This document shows positions 16,065 to 25,130 of a DNA stretch of 64,000 bases, piece after piece. The DNA comes from Paenibacillus tundrae (GTDB taxonomy: Bacteria; Bacillota; Bacilli; Paenibacillales; Paenibacillaceae), in the NCBI RefSeq assembly GCF_036884255.1, contig NZ_CP145605.1, positions 3,410,001 through 3,474,000 of the forward strand, in the 5' to 3' direction. Made by a program: the position numbers and the translations under genes. The stretch's first letter is position 1. The number at the start of each line of letters is the position of its first letter. The notes under the pieces are model-generated. The model made no database searches. It was not told where the DNA came from and saw only the letters and a program-made list of their open reading frames with translations.

Positions 16065-16621
16065 CTCGCACTGTTTTTGAAAAATCTGATGTCATCCCTC
16101 TCGTTGCCGAGGTATTTCGTGAATTAGGTTATGAAGGTGCATCTTTGAGTAAAATTACAGCCCGTACGCGTCTATCTAAAGGAAGCTTATATTATTTCTT
16201 TCCGGGCGGAAAAGATGAGATGGCTGCCGAAATTCTTGCTCATATTGATCAATGGTTTATCAAGAACATTTATGAACCGCTCGAAAAGAATGAACCCAAG
16301 GCAGCCATTGATCATATGTGGCAAGAAGTCGATACTTATTTTAAATCGGGTCAGCGTATATGCCTTATTGGCGCATTCGCTTTGGACGAAACAAGAGATC
16401 GATTCGCTGCTGTAATTCGGCAATATTTTGTAAGATGGATTGAAGCCTTCAGCGCGGCACTGGTTCGAGCAGGCATCTCCAAAGAGACAGCCGACCAAAT
16501 TTCAGAGGAAACGATCGCTGGTATTCAGGGGGGATTAATCCTGAGTAGAGCACTTCATGATGAATCCTTTTTTGCACGTACGCTGGAAAATCTGTCAAAA
16601 CGAGTCTCAACTTATGTTTAG
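16061..16621 (+). CDS. TetR-family transcriptional regulator
   Basis: 186 residues. The helix-turn-helix is in [21 protein letters not shown] (about residues 27-47), then [11 protein letters not shown] and an all-helical ligand domain typical of the TetR C-terminal 13-like (YxaF/LmrA) group. Overlap of its start with the DUF1348 stop shows one transcript. The two identical dyads upstream of the hydrolase and of this operon are the expected binding sites, giving a self-limiting regulon with an unknown inducer. Confidence 0.92.
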   Translation: MTRTVFEKSDVIPLVAEVFRELGYEGASLSKITARTRLSKGSLYYFFPGGKDEMAAEILAHIDQWFIKNIYEPLEKNEPKAAIDHMWQEVDTYFKSGQRICLIGAFALDETRDRFAAVIRQYFVRWIEAFSAALVRAGISKETADQISEETIAGIQGGLILSRALHDESFFARTLENLSKRVSTYV

Positions 16622-16642
16622 ACTTTAAGGGAGGTCAATATC

Positions 16643-17122
16643 ATGAGCAATTTTGTCGCAGATCAATTGAAATTTGTTCGCCGTCAGGCAGTTGATTATG
16701 TGAGGAATATAAATGACTCTGCCTCGGAAATAATTCCAACAGGTTTGAAAAACAATATAAAATGGAATCTAGGCCACATGTATGTTATACATGAGAAGTT
16801 CGCTTTCCAACTTACTGGGGAAGAAACCAAATATCCTGCTAATTTTAATACCTTGTTTGATCCAGGAACTAAACCGTCTAACTGGAATATAGAGCCTCCC
16901 TCCTTGTCTCAAGTAATTGACTTGTTAACGGAACAGATGGAAAGGGTTGAATCGATACTTTCAAGCAAAATGAAAGAAGAAATCAACCCTCATTACAAGT
17001 CTTCTACTGGACTTATCTTTACAAATGTAGAACAATTATTGGGTTTTCTGATTTATCATGAAGCAATGCACTTCGCAACGATTAAAAATATGAAGAGCAT
17101 AATTGAAAGTCAGGATTCGTAG
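16643..17122 (+). CDS. DinB-family protein
   Basis: 159 residues of the DinB/YfiT four-helix bundle family. Metal-ligand histidines are visible at NLGHMYVIHEKF (about residues 45-49) and YHEAMHFATI (about 138-142). Members include thiol-dependent S-transferases using bacillithiol, which is a plausible role in a detoxification operon. GGGAGG precedes the ATG. It follows the TetR gene by 21 bases and ends in a strong terminator. Confidence 0.85.
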   Translation: MSNFVADQLKFVRRQAVDYVRNINDSASEIIPTGLKNNIKWNLGHMYVIHEKFAFQLTGEETKYPANFNTLFDPGTKPSNWNIEPPSLSQVIDLLTEQMERVESILSSKMKEEINPHYKSSTGLIFTNVEQLLGFLIYHEAMHFATIKNMKSIIESQDS

Positions 17123-17149
17123 TGAATTCGTCCCTTCACGAAAACGAAC

Positions 17150-17201
17150 AAACCGACCTTAAATCCTACTAAAATTGGATTAAAGGTCGGTTTCTTTTTT
17201 A
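17150..17201. terminator. Strong bidirectional terminator
   Basis: AAACCGACCTTTAATCC-type arm pairs with GGATTAAAGGTCGGTTT across a short loop, followed by TCTTTTTT on the plus strand and A-rich sequence before it. It separates the TetR operon from the converging GH43 operon. Confidence 0.85.
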
Positions 17202-17348
17202 TAACTTCGCTTTTCTAATCGGAGATGGGAACATGTTTCCCCCATCTCGGCACTCAGTACAAGTTATTGTCCTGAGTAATCAGCGCGTGCCCCTACTATA
17301 TCATATGATCCTCTGGGATAACTGGAGTGGCAAGTTTGGGACACCCGT

Positions 17349-18332
17349 TCACTGTAAAGAACGTGCAAGTGCTGCAACAGAGCCGCGGAAATCGGGTTTG
17401 CCGTCTGCCGTCCACAAAAGCTCGGTCACAAATGTATGACGATTCGGATCGTACAGCGGATCTCCTATAATGTTCTTGTACGTTCTTGCGTGAAACACAA
17501 ATAGCATCTTTTCGTCGTCCTCTGACATCGTGAACGAATTATGACCCGGTCCATACATTGAGATGCTCTCATCTGTCGAGAGAACCGGTGCTTGCGACTT
17601 GCGCCATGAGGTGGCATCAAGCAAATCAGCATCCGCATCGGCTTCAAGTAAGCCCATGCAGTAATTGAAATCAGTGGCGCTAGCCGAATAAGAGAGAAAT
17701 ACCCGATTACCCTTGCGAAGAAATGCCGCGCCTTCGTTCACTTTATAACCAATGATCTCCCAGTCATATTCCGGCTTCGAAATCATCGTCTGCGGTCCAG
17801 TCAGCGTCCACGGATTGCTCATTTTAGATATATACAGATTAGAGTTACCTTCAATATTCGGATCCTTTTGTGCCCATACGTAATAACGGCTGCCATTATG
17901 CTCAAAGGTAGTGGCATCAAGGGCGAAGCTTTCCCACGCGGTACGAACCTGCCCTCTTTCCGTCCAACTGCCTTCAAGCGGATTGGCATTTTCATTCTCT
18001 AGCACGTACATCCGATGGTCGAACAAGCCTTCATTCGTTTCCGTCGTGTGTGCGGCAGCGAAATACACGTACCATTTGTCATCAATAAAATGTAGTTCGG
18101 GTGCCCAAATGTTAGCACTAAGGATACCCGTCTCGCGCTTTCTCCAGATCACTACAGGCGTTGATGTAACAAGCCCCTCAAGGTTCTGGGCTCTACGGAT
18201 TTCAATCCGATCATACTCCGGAACAGATGCTACGAAGTAATAATAACCGTCCGAATGTCGGTAAATAAAAGGATCAGCTCTCTGCTCAATTAAGGGTTGA
18301 ATGTCGTGAGACGTTCGTTGTTGGATTTCCAT
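17349..18332 (-). CDS. GH43 glycosidase (alpha-L-arabinofuranosidase-like)
   Basis: 327 residues of the five-bladed GH43 propeller. RADPFIYRHSDGYYYF places the general base at Asp20; SANIWAPELHFIDDKWY and FALDATTFEH carry the middle blade and pKa-modulating Asp; NEGAAFLRKG has the general acid Glu. There is no signal peptide, so it acts inside the cell on imported oligosaccharides. It is the last gene of an operon with a CUT1 importer, 26 bases after the second permease, which supports cleavage of arabinose- or xylose-containing oligomers. The exact specificity is not visible. Confidence 0.88.
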   Translation of the reverse strand: MEIQQRTSHDIQPLIEQRADPFIYRHSDGYYYFVASVPEYDRIEIRRAQNLEGLVTSTPVVIWRKRETGILSANIWAPELHFIDDKWYVYFAAAHTTETNEGLFDHRMYVLENENANPLEGSWTERGQVRTAWESFALDATTFEHNGSRYYVWAQKDPNIEGNSNLYISKMSNPWTLTGPQTMISKPEYDWEIIGYKVNEGAAFLRKGNRVFLSYSASATDFNYCMGLLEADADADLLDATSWRKSQAPVLSTDESISMYGPGHNSFTMSEDDEKMLFVFHARTYKNIIGDPLYDPNRHTFVTELLWTADGKPDFRGSVAALARSLQ

Positions 18333-18358
18333 CTTATCACCTGTTTCATCAGAATATA

Positions 18359-19207
18359 CTACCCTTTAACAGCACCTGCAGTCATACCGTCTATGAAATA
18401 TTTCTGGAAAGCAATAAATAGTATGAAAATTGGAATGATGGAGAAGAAGGAGCCCACGATCAATAGGTCATAGTTATTGCCATAAGGAGTTGACAGCGTT
18501 TTCAAACCGATGGGCAGTGTATATTTACTCTGATCTCCGAGCACCATGAAAGGCCACAATAGATTATTCCAGCTATTCATACCATTCAGAATGGCCATTG
18601 CTGCAAAGGATGGTTTCATAATCGGCATAATTAGTCTGAAATAAATCGCATACTCGTTTGCGCCATCAACCCGCCCAGATTGAATAATCTCTTTGGGTAT
18701 GCTTCGTAGATATTGCCTGAAGAAGAATATTGTCGCGGCATTAGCTATACCGGGCAGAATGATTGCCGAATAGCTATTCACCATTCCCAAATCATTAATT
18801 AGGCTGTACAAAGGAACCAGCAGTATTTCGAAAGGCACCATCATAATGAGCAAAACACATATAAAGAGGAAGTTCTTACCTTTAAAATCATATGCTGCAA
18901 AACCATATGCAACAAATGCGCTTACAAAAAGCGTTAAAACCACTTGAACGATTGTTAAAATCATACTGTTCCAAAACCACACAAAATAATCATGTTGTCC
19001 AGTAAACAGATAGATGAAATTATCAAAACTCATGATTTCAAAATCCAAACTTAGGTTAAGACCATACCTAACTAATGATTCACCGGGTTTAAAGGAAGAT
19101 AGGGCCACTGCATAGAATGGGATCATAATTATAACGAATAGTATAATGAATAAACAGATCATTACCATTCTAGAGATGAAATCACTCCTCGTCTGACTTT
19201 TGCCCAC
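18359..19207 (-). CDS. ABC sugar transporter permease, MalG type
   Basis: 282 residues with six membrane segments and the CUT1 EAA loop (EIIQSGRVDGANEYAIYFRLIMPIMKPS region, G at the usual position). The GTG at 19207 is chosen because AGGAGGAGG precedes it; the coding stop of the upstream permease is one base away, so the two are coupled. It ends in the usual FIDGMTAGAVKG tail. It works with the MalF-type partner and binding protein; no ATPase is encoded here, as with MsmX-sharing systems of Bacillus and Paenibacillus. Confidence 0.92.
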   Translation of the reverse strand: MGKSQTRSDFISRMVMICLFIILFVIIMIPFYAVALSSFKPGESLVRYGLNLSLDFEIMSFDNFIYLFTGQHDYFVWFWNSMILTIVQVVLTLFVSAFVAYGFAAYDFKGKNFLFICVLLIMMVPFEILLVPLYSLINDLGMVNSYSAIILPGIANAATIFFFRQYLRSIPKEIIQSGRVDGANEYAIYFRLIMPIMKPSFAAMAILNGMNSWNNLLWPFMVLGDQSKYTLPIGLKTLSTPYGNNYDLLIVGSFFSIIPIFILFIAFQKYFIDGMTAGAVKG

Positions 19208-19208
19208 T

Positions 19209-20105
19209 TTAATCCTCCTCCTTTTTGAACATTCCACTAAATTTCAACTGTGTTAGATTAATAACCATAGCAATGACTAACAGGACGATACCAACTGCAG
19301 CTGCATAACCCAGCTTATTCTGCTCAATCCCTTGTCTATACAGGTATCCAACAATGGTTAAACCAATATTTTTGGGTGAATTGTTACCGTTGAACATCAT
19401 CAGACTCTCGGTAAACATGGCTAAACCTGCATAAACACTAATTGTCGTAACATATACCGTGGTCGGCTTCAATAATGGCATTGTGATCGTTCTAAACTTC
19501 TGCCAAGCAGACGCCCCGTCAATAGAAGCAGCCTCATAATATTCATTATCAATGCTTTTCAAACCGGATAGATAGTAAAGCATATTCACGCCTGTCCATC
19601 TCCAACATGCGAGGATTAACAGTGCTGCCATACTCCAATTTCCGTCTTTCAAAAATTTAATAGGCTCTATACCAAATAGACCAAGGAAACTGTTCATTAA
19701 TGAACCTTCCATTTCACCGAATGTAAGGCGGAAAATGGTACCCGCGACTGCGACAGATGTTAATGCAGGGAGAAAGAACGAAGATTTAAAAAACTCTCTA
19801 CCCATCATTAACTTACTGTTGATCATCACAGCAAATAACATTGGAAGAGGAATTAACAGCACTAAGGTACCTAACATGTACACAACGCTATTTTTAATAG
19901 CCGTCAAAAACACTTTATCCGTAAGTAATTTCGAATAATTCGCTTCACCAATCCATTTAGGATCCTGTCCTAACATCCGATCTTGAAAGCTCATGACGAA
20001 TGAATTTACAAGTGGAAAAAACCAGAATATCAAAAATATAAGTATAAATGGCAATACGAAAACATAAGGTGCCACTTTTTGAGAGTATACAAATTTCTTT
20101 ATCAT
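19209..20105 (-). CDS. ABC sugar transporter permease, MalF type
   Basis: 298 residues, six predicted membrane helices. YVFVLPFILIFLIFWFFPLV is TM1, and YYEAASIDGASAWQKFRTIT is the EAA motif that contacts the shared ATPase. It precedes the MalG-type gene by one base and follows the binding protein by about 85 bases. Together they import an arabinoside-like oligosaccharide, inferred from the linked GH43. Confidence 0.92.
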   Translation of the reverse strand: MIKKFVYSQKVAPYVFVLPFILIFLIFWFFPLVNSFVMSFQDRMLGQDPKWIGEANYSKLLTDKVFLTAIKNSVVYMLGTLVLLIPLPMLFAVMINSKLMMGREFFKSSFFLPALTSVAVAGTIFRLTFGEMEGSLMNSFLGLFGIEPIKFLKDGNWSMAALLILACWRWTGVNMLYYLSGLKSIDNEYYEAASIDGASAWQKFRTITMPLLKPTTVYVTTISVYAGLAMFTESLMMFNGNNSPKNIGLTIVGYLYRQGIEQNKLGYAAAVGIVLLVIAMVINLTQLKFSGMFKKEED

Positions 20106-20189
20106 ATTCTCAATCTCCCTTGACTATGGTTAAACCTGCCGACTACGATAACTGCCGACAGGTTTAATCAAATCATTTACTTATTATAT

Positions 20190-21527
20190 TTATTTCAATT
20201 CTTGTTCAATTGCTGCTTGTGCTTCATCCAGCGCTTCTTTCACGTCTTGGCCATCTTCAAAGATAGCATTCAAAGTAACCGTATTGAGGATATTGCCGAT
20301 CGTCGGTGAAGCTTTAACGGATTTGATCGCTCTAATTTCGTCTTTGATTTCATTCAAAGTATCAAATGCATTTGTTTTAAAGTATTGGACGTATTCATTA
20401 TCAGGGTTTTTCGTTACTGCATCATCTTTCCATACTTCCATATTGATTGGGTCAAATCCAAGTGTGTTCCAGATTTCAGTAGTCGCTTCTTTCGAAAGCT
20501 TAGCAAAGGCAACAAATTCTTTGGCCAATTGAACGTCTTTACCACTCTTAGTAACAACTGTGCCCGTACCGCCTAAGCCAACGGAACGAGGATTACCTTC
20601 TTCAAATACTGGCAATGGAGCAATTGCATACTTACCATTAAGGTCCTTCATTTCGTTTACAAAGCGGGACATGTACCACTCAGGCATCAAGGCACTTGCG
20701 TAGTTGCCTTTGTTGTATTCGCCTTTTGCTTCTTCTGTATCGGGTTGTCCGCCAGGGATCGTATGAATAACATTGTTCTTCTGCAGATCGACTAACATTT
20801 CATACGCTTTAATCATTTCAGGCGAGTTCACTTTTGGATTACCATTTTCATCTGTAAAATCAGCGTTTTGCTGAGCTAGTAGCAGCGATGCTTGCCATGT
20901 AGCTGATGTATCAGCAGTACCTAAGTACTTGCCAGTCTTTTCATAAACCTGGATACCCGCTTGTTTGTAATCTTCCCATGTTTTGATTGTCTTGTAGTCA
21001 ACACCTGCTCGCTCGAGAATTTCAGTATTGTAGAAAGCAAGCGTCGCACCTACGTGATAATCGAATCCATAAACCTGATCGGCTTTGGAATAAATCTCGA
21101 CACGTGAAGGAACAACAACGTCTTTGTATGGTGCAAATACATCATTCAAAGACTCCAGGGGAACGTTGTCACCTTCCAAGAATTTAGGGAATTGACCAAG
21201 CTCGATATCCGCGATATCAGGAGCACCTTTTCCGCTTGTAACTGCCAATAAGAGCTTGTTGTGCATATCATCGTAAGGCATAACCGTTACATTCAACTTA
21301 ATCTGTTTGTCTGGGTTCGTTTCGTTCCATAAACCCAGCATTTTATCCAAATGCTTGCCGTGCAAATCTACGAATGTCCAAAATGATAATTCTGTTGCAT
21401 TCTCACCGGCATTAGCGCCTAATTGCTGTGTTTCAGTATTTGAATCGGAAGCATTACCACATGCAGTAAAAAAAAGTGACATAATAAGGAGTGTAACGAT
21501 GGAGATTAAAGCACTGCGTTTTTTCAT
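20190..21527 (-). CDS. Extracellular sugar-binding lipoprotein
   Basis: 445 residues of the family 1 solute-binding proteins. The signal LISIVTLLIMSLFFTACG ends in an FTAC lipobox, so the protein is membrane-anchored outside. LSFWTFVDLHGKHLDKML and VMPYDDMHNKLL are the first lobe; GLGGTGTVVTKSGKD and AKEFVAFAKLSKEA the second. It is the first gene of the operon with two permeases and GH43, facing the GntR/LacI-fold regulator. Ligand probably an oligosaccharide. Confidence 0.92.
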   Translation of the reverse strand: MKKRSALISIVTLLIMSLFFTACGNASDSNTETQQLGANAGENATELSFWTFVDLHGKHLDKMLGLWNETNPDKQIKLNVTVMPYDDMHNKLLLAVTSGKGAPDIADIELGQFPKFLEGDNVPLESLNDVFAPYKDVVVPSRVEIYSKADQVYGFDYHVGATLAFYNTEILERAGVDYKTIKTWEDYKQAGIQVYEKTGKYLGTADTSATWQASLLLAQQNADFTDENGNPKVNSPEMIKAYEMLVDLQKNNVIHTIPGGQPDTEEAKGEYNKGNYASALMPEWYMSRFVNEMKDLNGKYAIAPLPVFEEGNPRSVGLGGTGTVVTKSGKDVQLAKEFVAFAKLSKEATTEIWNTLGFDPINMEVWKDDAVTKNPDNEYVQYFKTNAFDTLNEIKDEIRAIKSVKASPTIGNILNTVTLNAIFEDGQDVKEALDEAQAAIEQELK

Positions 21528-21690
21528 TTGTTCGTCATCCTCTCTTTTTGGTTATGCATTTGAAAAGTCGGCTGACTAGTTAGTTCTGTTAATTTAAGCG
21601 GTTTCAATCCATCTCAGCACCACCATCCTTAACATAATTCTAACCCTTCAAAGAAAAGACCCCTTCGCAACAATTTCTCAGTTTCTATAT

Positions 21691-21705
21691 TGTAAGCGCT
21701 TTACA
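21691..21705. promoter_or_regulatory. cre-like catabolite control site
   Basis: TGTAAGCGCTTTACA resembles a CcpA cre box with one extra base in the right half. Its place between the binding-protein operon and the regulator gene fits catabolite repression. Confidence 0.45.
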
Positions 21706-21738
21706 TGCCGTATTATAATATATATGAAATAAGCTTTA

Positions 21739-21756
21739 TATAACCAATTGATTATA
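21739..21756. promoter_or_regulatory. Candidate GntR operator
   Basis: TATAACCAATTGATTATA is an 18-base dyad with one mismatched pair, 33 bases before the regulator start. Its position suggests autoregulation by the adjacent GntR/LacI-fold protein. Confidence 0.4.
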
Positions 21757-21788
21757 AAATCATAAAGTTTATGGGGAGATGCTACTCT

Positions 21789-22853
21789 TTGAAAAAGCTG
21801 GCGCTCTACAAACAAATTCGAGAAAATATTATGCAAAAAATTAAATCAGGGCAGCTTCGCCCAACGGATCGCATCCCTTCTGAGCAAGAACTAATGGACG
21901 AATTCAGAGTAAGTAAAATAACCGTCAAGAACGCCCTAACCCTACTAGCTGACGAAGGATTAATTATACGCATACAAGGCAAAGGCTCATTCGTCTCTTC
22001 TAGTCTTGTTGTTTCTAACATCAATTTCTCTCCACCCCAAACCAGCGCGTCCTCCATGCCGCTCATCGGCTTCATCATTCCTACGATGAGAACCCGTGTC
22101 ATTCAGAAGCTCGTTGACTACACAGAACATTTCCTACAAGAAGCCGGTCTCAGCATGGTACTAAGCATCACGCGCGAGTCCTCCTCTATCGAATCAAACG
22201 TCATTCATACACTAACGGAGCTCGGTGTGAAGGGGTTGATCGTTTTTCCGACAGAAGATGAGAAGTACAACGAATCATTACTGCGTCTGTCGCTCGATAA
22301 ATTCCCGTGTGTGTTCATCGACCGCTATCTGCGCAACATTGAGACGTACACCATCACATCCGACAATTACGGCGGTGCGTATAAAGCTGTATCCCATTTG
22401 TTATCCAAGAGTCATCAGCAGATTGCGCTCATCTCACCTGAAAATGCCAATACAGCCGTCGAGGATCGCACGCTCGGCTTCGAGCAGGCGTACACAGATC
22501 AAGGCATCTCGATTGACAAAAGCTTGTGGTGTCACATTCCTCTCGACATTCTACGCAGCGAGCAAGCATTGGACTATGTAAGCAACTTTTTGCAGAACCA
22601 CAGTGGAATTTCGGCAGCCTTCTCCTTGACCGAAGAAACAGCACGCCTTACATCGGCCGCGATCAGTCGTCTAAACGTTCACTCAAATCTCGATTTGTTG
22701 TCTTTTGATAATCCACATCTTTCAGGCGTACCTTATGTACAGCAAGATGAACAAGAAATGGCACGAACAGCGGTAAAGCTGTTACGTGAACAGATGGAAG
22801 ATATTTATTCTCCTAAGAACGTCATTATTCCCGTGCAACTCATCTTCCCTTGA
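21789..22853 (+). CDS. GntR-type DNA-binding regulator with LacI-type sugar domain (AraR-like)
   Basis: 354 residues. The N-terminal GntR winged helix has ALYKQIRENIMQKIKSGQLR and IPSEQELMDEFRVSKITVKN (residues 4-48); the remaining 270 residues form a LacI/GalR-like ligand domain (GFIIPTMRTRVIQ, GLIVFPTEDE, LLSFDNPHLSGVPYV). This architecture is that of AraR, the arabinose repressor of Bacillus. TTG at 21789 follows GGGGAG nine bases away. It is divergent from the transporter/GH43 operon, so it is the likely repressor responding to a released pentose. Confidence 0.88.
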   Translation: MKKLALYKQIRENIMQKIKSGQLRPTDRIPSEQELMDEFRVSKITVKNALTLLADEGLIIRIQGKGSFVSSSLVVSNINFSPPQTSASSMPLIGFIIPTMRTRVIQKLVDYTEHFLQEAGLSMVLSITRESSSIESNVIHTLTELGVKGLIVFPTEDEKYNESLLRLSLDKFPCVFIDRYLRNIETYTITSDNYGGAYKAVSHLLSKSHQQIALISPENANTAVEDRTLGFEQAYTDQGISIDKSLWCHIPLDILRSEQALDYVSNFLQNHSGISAAFSLTEETARLTSAAISRLNVHSNLDLLSFDNPHLSGVPYVQQDEQEMARTAVKLLREQMEDIYSPKNVIIPVQLIFP

Positions 22854-22941
22854 CACGATAACCGTTGCAGCCAGGCGATTTATAAACTTGGCATATTCAT
22901 TGGTTTTTCTTATGTAAATTAATAGCTTGATTAAACAGAGC

Positions 22942-22987
22942 GAGCGCCTTTGATTGGAGTATGTCTCCCCATAATCAAAAGCGCTCA
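22942..22987. terminator. Bidirectional terminator
   Basis: GAGCGCCTTTGATT pairs with AATCAAAAGCGCTC across a loop, with A and T rich flanks on both sides. It separates the converging regulator and GNAT genes. Confidence 0.7.
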
Positions 22988-22999
22988 AATTTCAAATAT

Positions 23000-23476
23000 T
23001 CAATCCAATCCCTTTATATACCACGCATCCATCGCAGAATGTTCAGAACCTGATAATGGCTTATCCAAAAGATTAAAGCCAAATTTCTCGTACAAAATAC
23101 ATGCTGTTTTTAATTCTTGCTTTGTTTCTAAGTAACACTTTGCATAGTGCTTAGAAGCGAACGACAAAGCAGTTTCCATTAATTTCTTCCCCATACCGTA
23201 CCCTTGTGTTTTCTCACTTAAGTATAGTTTTTGTAATTCGCAGACATTATCTGGTTCGTTAAATGGGGCTATACCGACACCGCCAACAACTTCTCCCTCT
23301 ATTTCCACCACCCAGTATTGGGCATATTTTAAATGATTATAATAGTAGTGAAGGTCATTGAGTTGAGGGTCAAAATAGGCTGTGCCAGGAATTGCTAACC
23401 CAAGTTTTTTTAGTGAATCTTGTATTATTTCTTTAATTTTTGCGTTGTCCTCTTTTTTAATTTCTCGAATAATCAT
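23000..23476 (-). CDS. GNAT-family N-acetyltransferase
   Basis: 158 residues of the GNAT fold. The acetyl-CoA loop appears as LYLSEKTQGYGMGKKLME (Q/RxxGxG/A pattern, about residues 92-110), and the terminal fold as CYLETKQELKTACILYEKFGF. ATG at 23476 follows GAAGGGG. No partner gene indicates the substrate; many such proteins acetylate small amines or protein N-termini. Confidence 0.88.
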   Translation of the reverse strand: MIIREIKKEDNAKIKEIIQDSLKKLGLAIPGTAYFDPQLNDLHYYYNHLKYAQYWVVEIEGEVVGGVGIAPFNEPDNVCELQKLYLSEKTQGYGMGKKLMETALSFASKHYAKCYLETKQELKTACILYEKFGFNLLDKPLSGSEHSAMDAWYIKGLD

Positions 23477-23625
23477 ACAGAAACCCCTTCTACTAGTTCT
23501 TAAATTTGATATCATTTTGACTTAAAAATTTTATTAAATCGAGCCCGGAAAAGCGGGTAAAAGTCTATCCACTACGATATCCAGCCATGAAGAAAACCCC
23601 ATTGAATTACTAGTTTTGATTCTGC

Positions 23626-24504
23626 TTATATCATGATATGTCTTCGTTCAATCCCAGCCACTGCACCGCCAACCCGAACTTGTTTGATGTCACCGCTCTC
23701 GCTCAGGTTCAATCCTACCTTGATTTCAGAAGGACAATTCATCGAATACCCTTGCCTGAACATGACATGTTCCACTTCTTTCATAGATAGCTCGCCATGT
23801 TGGTACAAATAGCAGAGTAGTGCACCGTTGGATGTTCCTGTCGCACTTTCCTCGGGAATATCGTACAGCGGAGCAAAGTTTCGACATTCCGCAGTAGCAT
23901 TGTCTGGAGTATCCATCGTGAACAGATGATATCCTACTACATCGTATTTTTCGCAAATGGCAGTTATGGCGTCAAATTTTGGCTGAATCTCATTCAATAG
24001 ATTCCTACTGCGGATCGGGATCAAAATATCACGTAGACCCGTCGAAACAATCTCGATAGGCAACTCGGTTTCTAGGGCTTCAGGAGCTATCCCCAAGGAT
24101 GGGGCGATTTCCTCACAGGATATCTTTTCAGAAAATTGTGGTAAAGCATGTGATAAATAAACAAAACCCTCCGAGCTAATATCCACATCCAAAATCCCTG
24201 CCTTTGTTTCAATCGTATAAGAGCTTGCTGCTTTAGCCAAACCCAGCGAATGCATTAGTCCAAATGCACCAATCGTGGCGTGCCCGCACAGATCAACTTC
24301 GCTTGCGGGAGTGAAATAGCGAATTTTGTAATTGGCTAATGTGGATTTCTCTATAAAGGCCGTCTCCGAATAGCCTACCTCCTTCGCTATGAGCTGCATA
24401 TCAGACGCTTCTAGCGAAAGGTCATTCTCCAAGACAACTCCTGCGGGATTACCACCATGCTCCCCTTTTGCAAACGCGTTTAACGTATACACTTCCACTT
24501 TCAT
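23626..24504 (-). CDS. PhzF-family isomerase-like protein
   Basis: 292 residues of the diaminopimelate-epimerase-like fold. The N-terminus MKVEVYTLNAFAKGEHGGNP and the SETAFIEKS segment with the active-site glutamate are typical, as is VDLCGHATIGAFGLMHSLG and the second-lobe EESATGTSNGALLCYL. ATG at 24504 is chosen since AAGGAAGGG precedes it. PhzF relatives catalyse proton shifts on small carboxylates; no phenazine genes are present, so its substrate is unknown. Confidence 0.88.
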   Translation of the reverse strand: MKVEVYTLNAFAKGEHGGNPAGVVLENDLSLEASDMQLIAKEVGYSETAFIEKSTLANYKIRYFTPASEVDLCGHATIGAFGLMHSLGLAKAASSYTIETKAGILDVDISSEGFVYLSHALPQFSEKISCEEIAPSLGIAPEALETELPIEIVSTGLRDILIPIRSRNLLNEIQPKFDAITAICEKYDVVGYHLFTMDTPDNATAECRNFAPLYDIPEESATGTSNGALLCYLYQHGELSMKEVEHVMFRQGYSMNCPSEIKVGLNLSESGDIKQVRVGGAVAGIERRHIMI

Positions 24505-24750
24505 GTTGCTCATCCCTTCCTTATCTTCAAAATCCATATGTAGTTCCGCACGTGTCAACCTTTCTCATATGACACAATCGTCATTGTGTAAGCTCATAGT
24601 TTAACAAGAATGTACGCCTTTTGGAATCTTTCATTCAAATGAATATCATCTTCTTCAATTAAAGACGCAGTGAGTTGTCCACATAGGAAATGCCCCGCTG
24701 ATAACTCAGCAGAGCTTGAACCACCTATTTATTTTCATACAAGATACGAA

Positions 24751-24876
24751 CTAACACCAGAACGATTTTGTGATGATAACAAGCAGAATAAAGAGTACAA
24801 GAATTGCCGCTGTAGAGGTACACATACCGTGACCAATTCCACCGACATTGTTATAATCGTATCCAACTTTACTCAT
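24751..24876 (-). CDS. YjcZ-like small membrane protein
   Basis: 41 residues found outside the usual length limit. The Gly/Tyr-rich start MSKVGYDYNNVGGIGHG is followed by one transmembrane helix (AAILVLFILLVIIT) and a short KSFWC tail, as in YjcZ/SscA family peptides linked to sporulation in Bacilli. A perfect AAAGGAGG lies eight bases before the ATG. It is monocistronic. The family link rests on composition and layout. Confidence 0.65.
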   Translation of the reverse strand: MSKVGYDYNNVGGIGHGMCTSTAAILVLFILLVIITKSFWC

Positions 24877-25130
24877 TTGATTGGCCTCCTTTGAATTTCA
24901 AGGTACGTCATAACATATGCCAAATCATCACAAATGAGCGGGCATATCCCCATTCTGTTACGCCCAAACCATACTGTTTATCCAGACAACATAATTTATG
25001 TTCATGTCGGCTGCTTTCAGTCCTGCCCTGTCACCACTGAATTACTTTACGTAGTAATTTAATTGCTTTATCCATTCTACGTAATGCTGGAAGCTGTATA
25101 ATAATTGACAGCAGCAAGCATATATTTATC

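Noticed and set aside
21691..21705. Full cre box in front of the arabinoside operon
   Set aside because: Kept only as cre-like because the right half has one extra base compared with the CcpA consensus.
24670..24894. Plus-strand 74-codon frame
   Set aside because: Antisense to the YjcZ-like gene that has a perfect ribosome site and a membrane helix.
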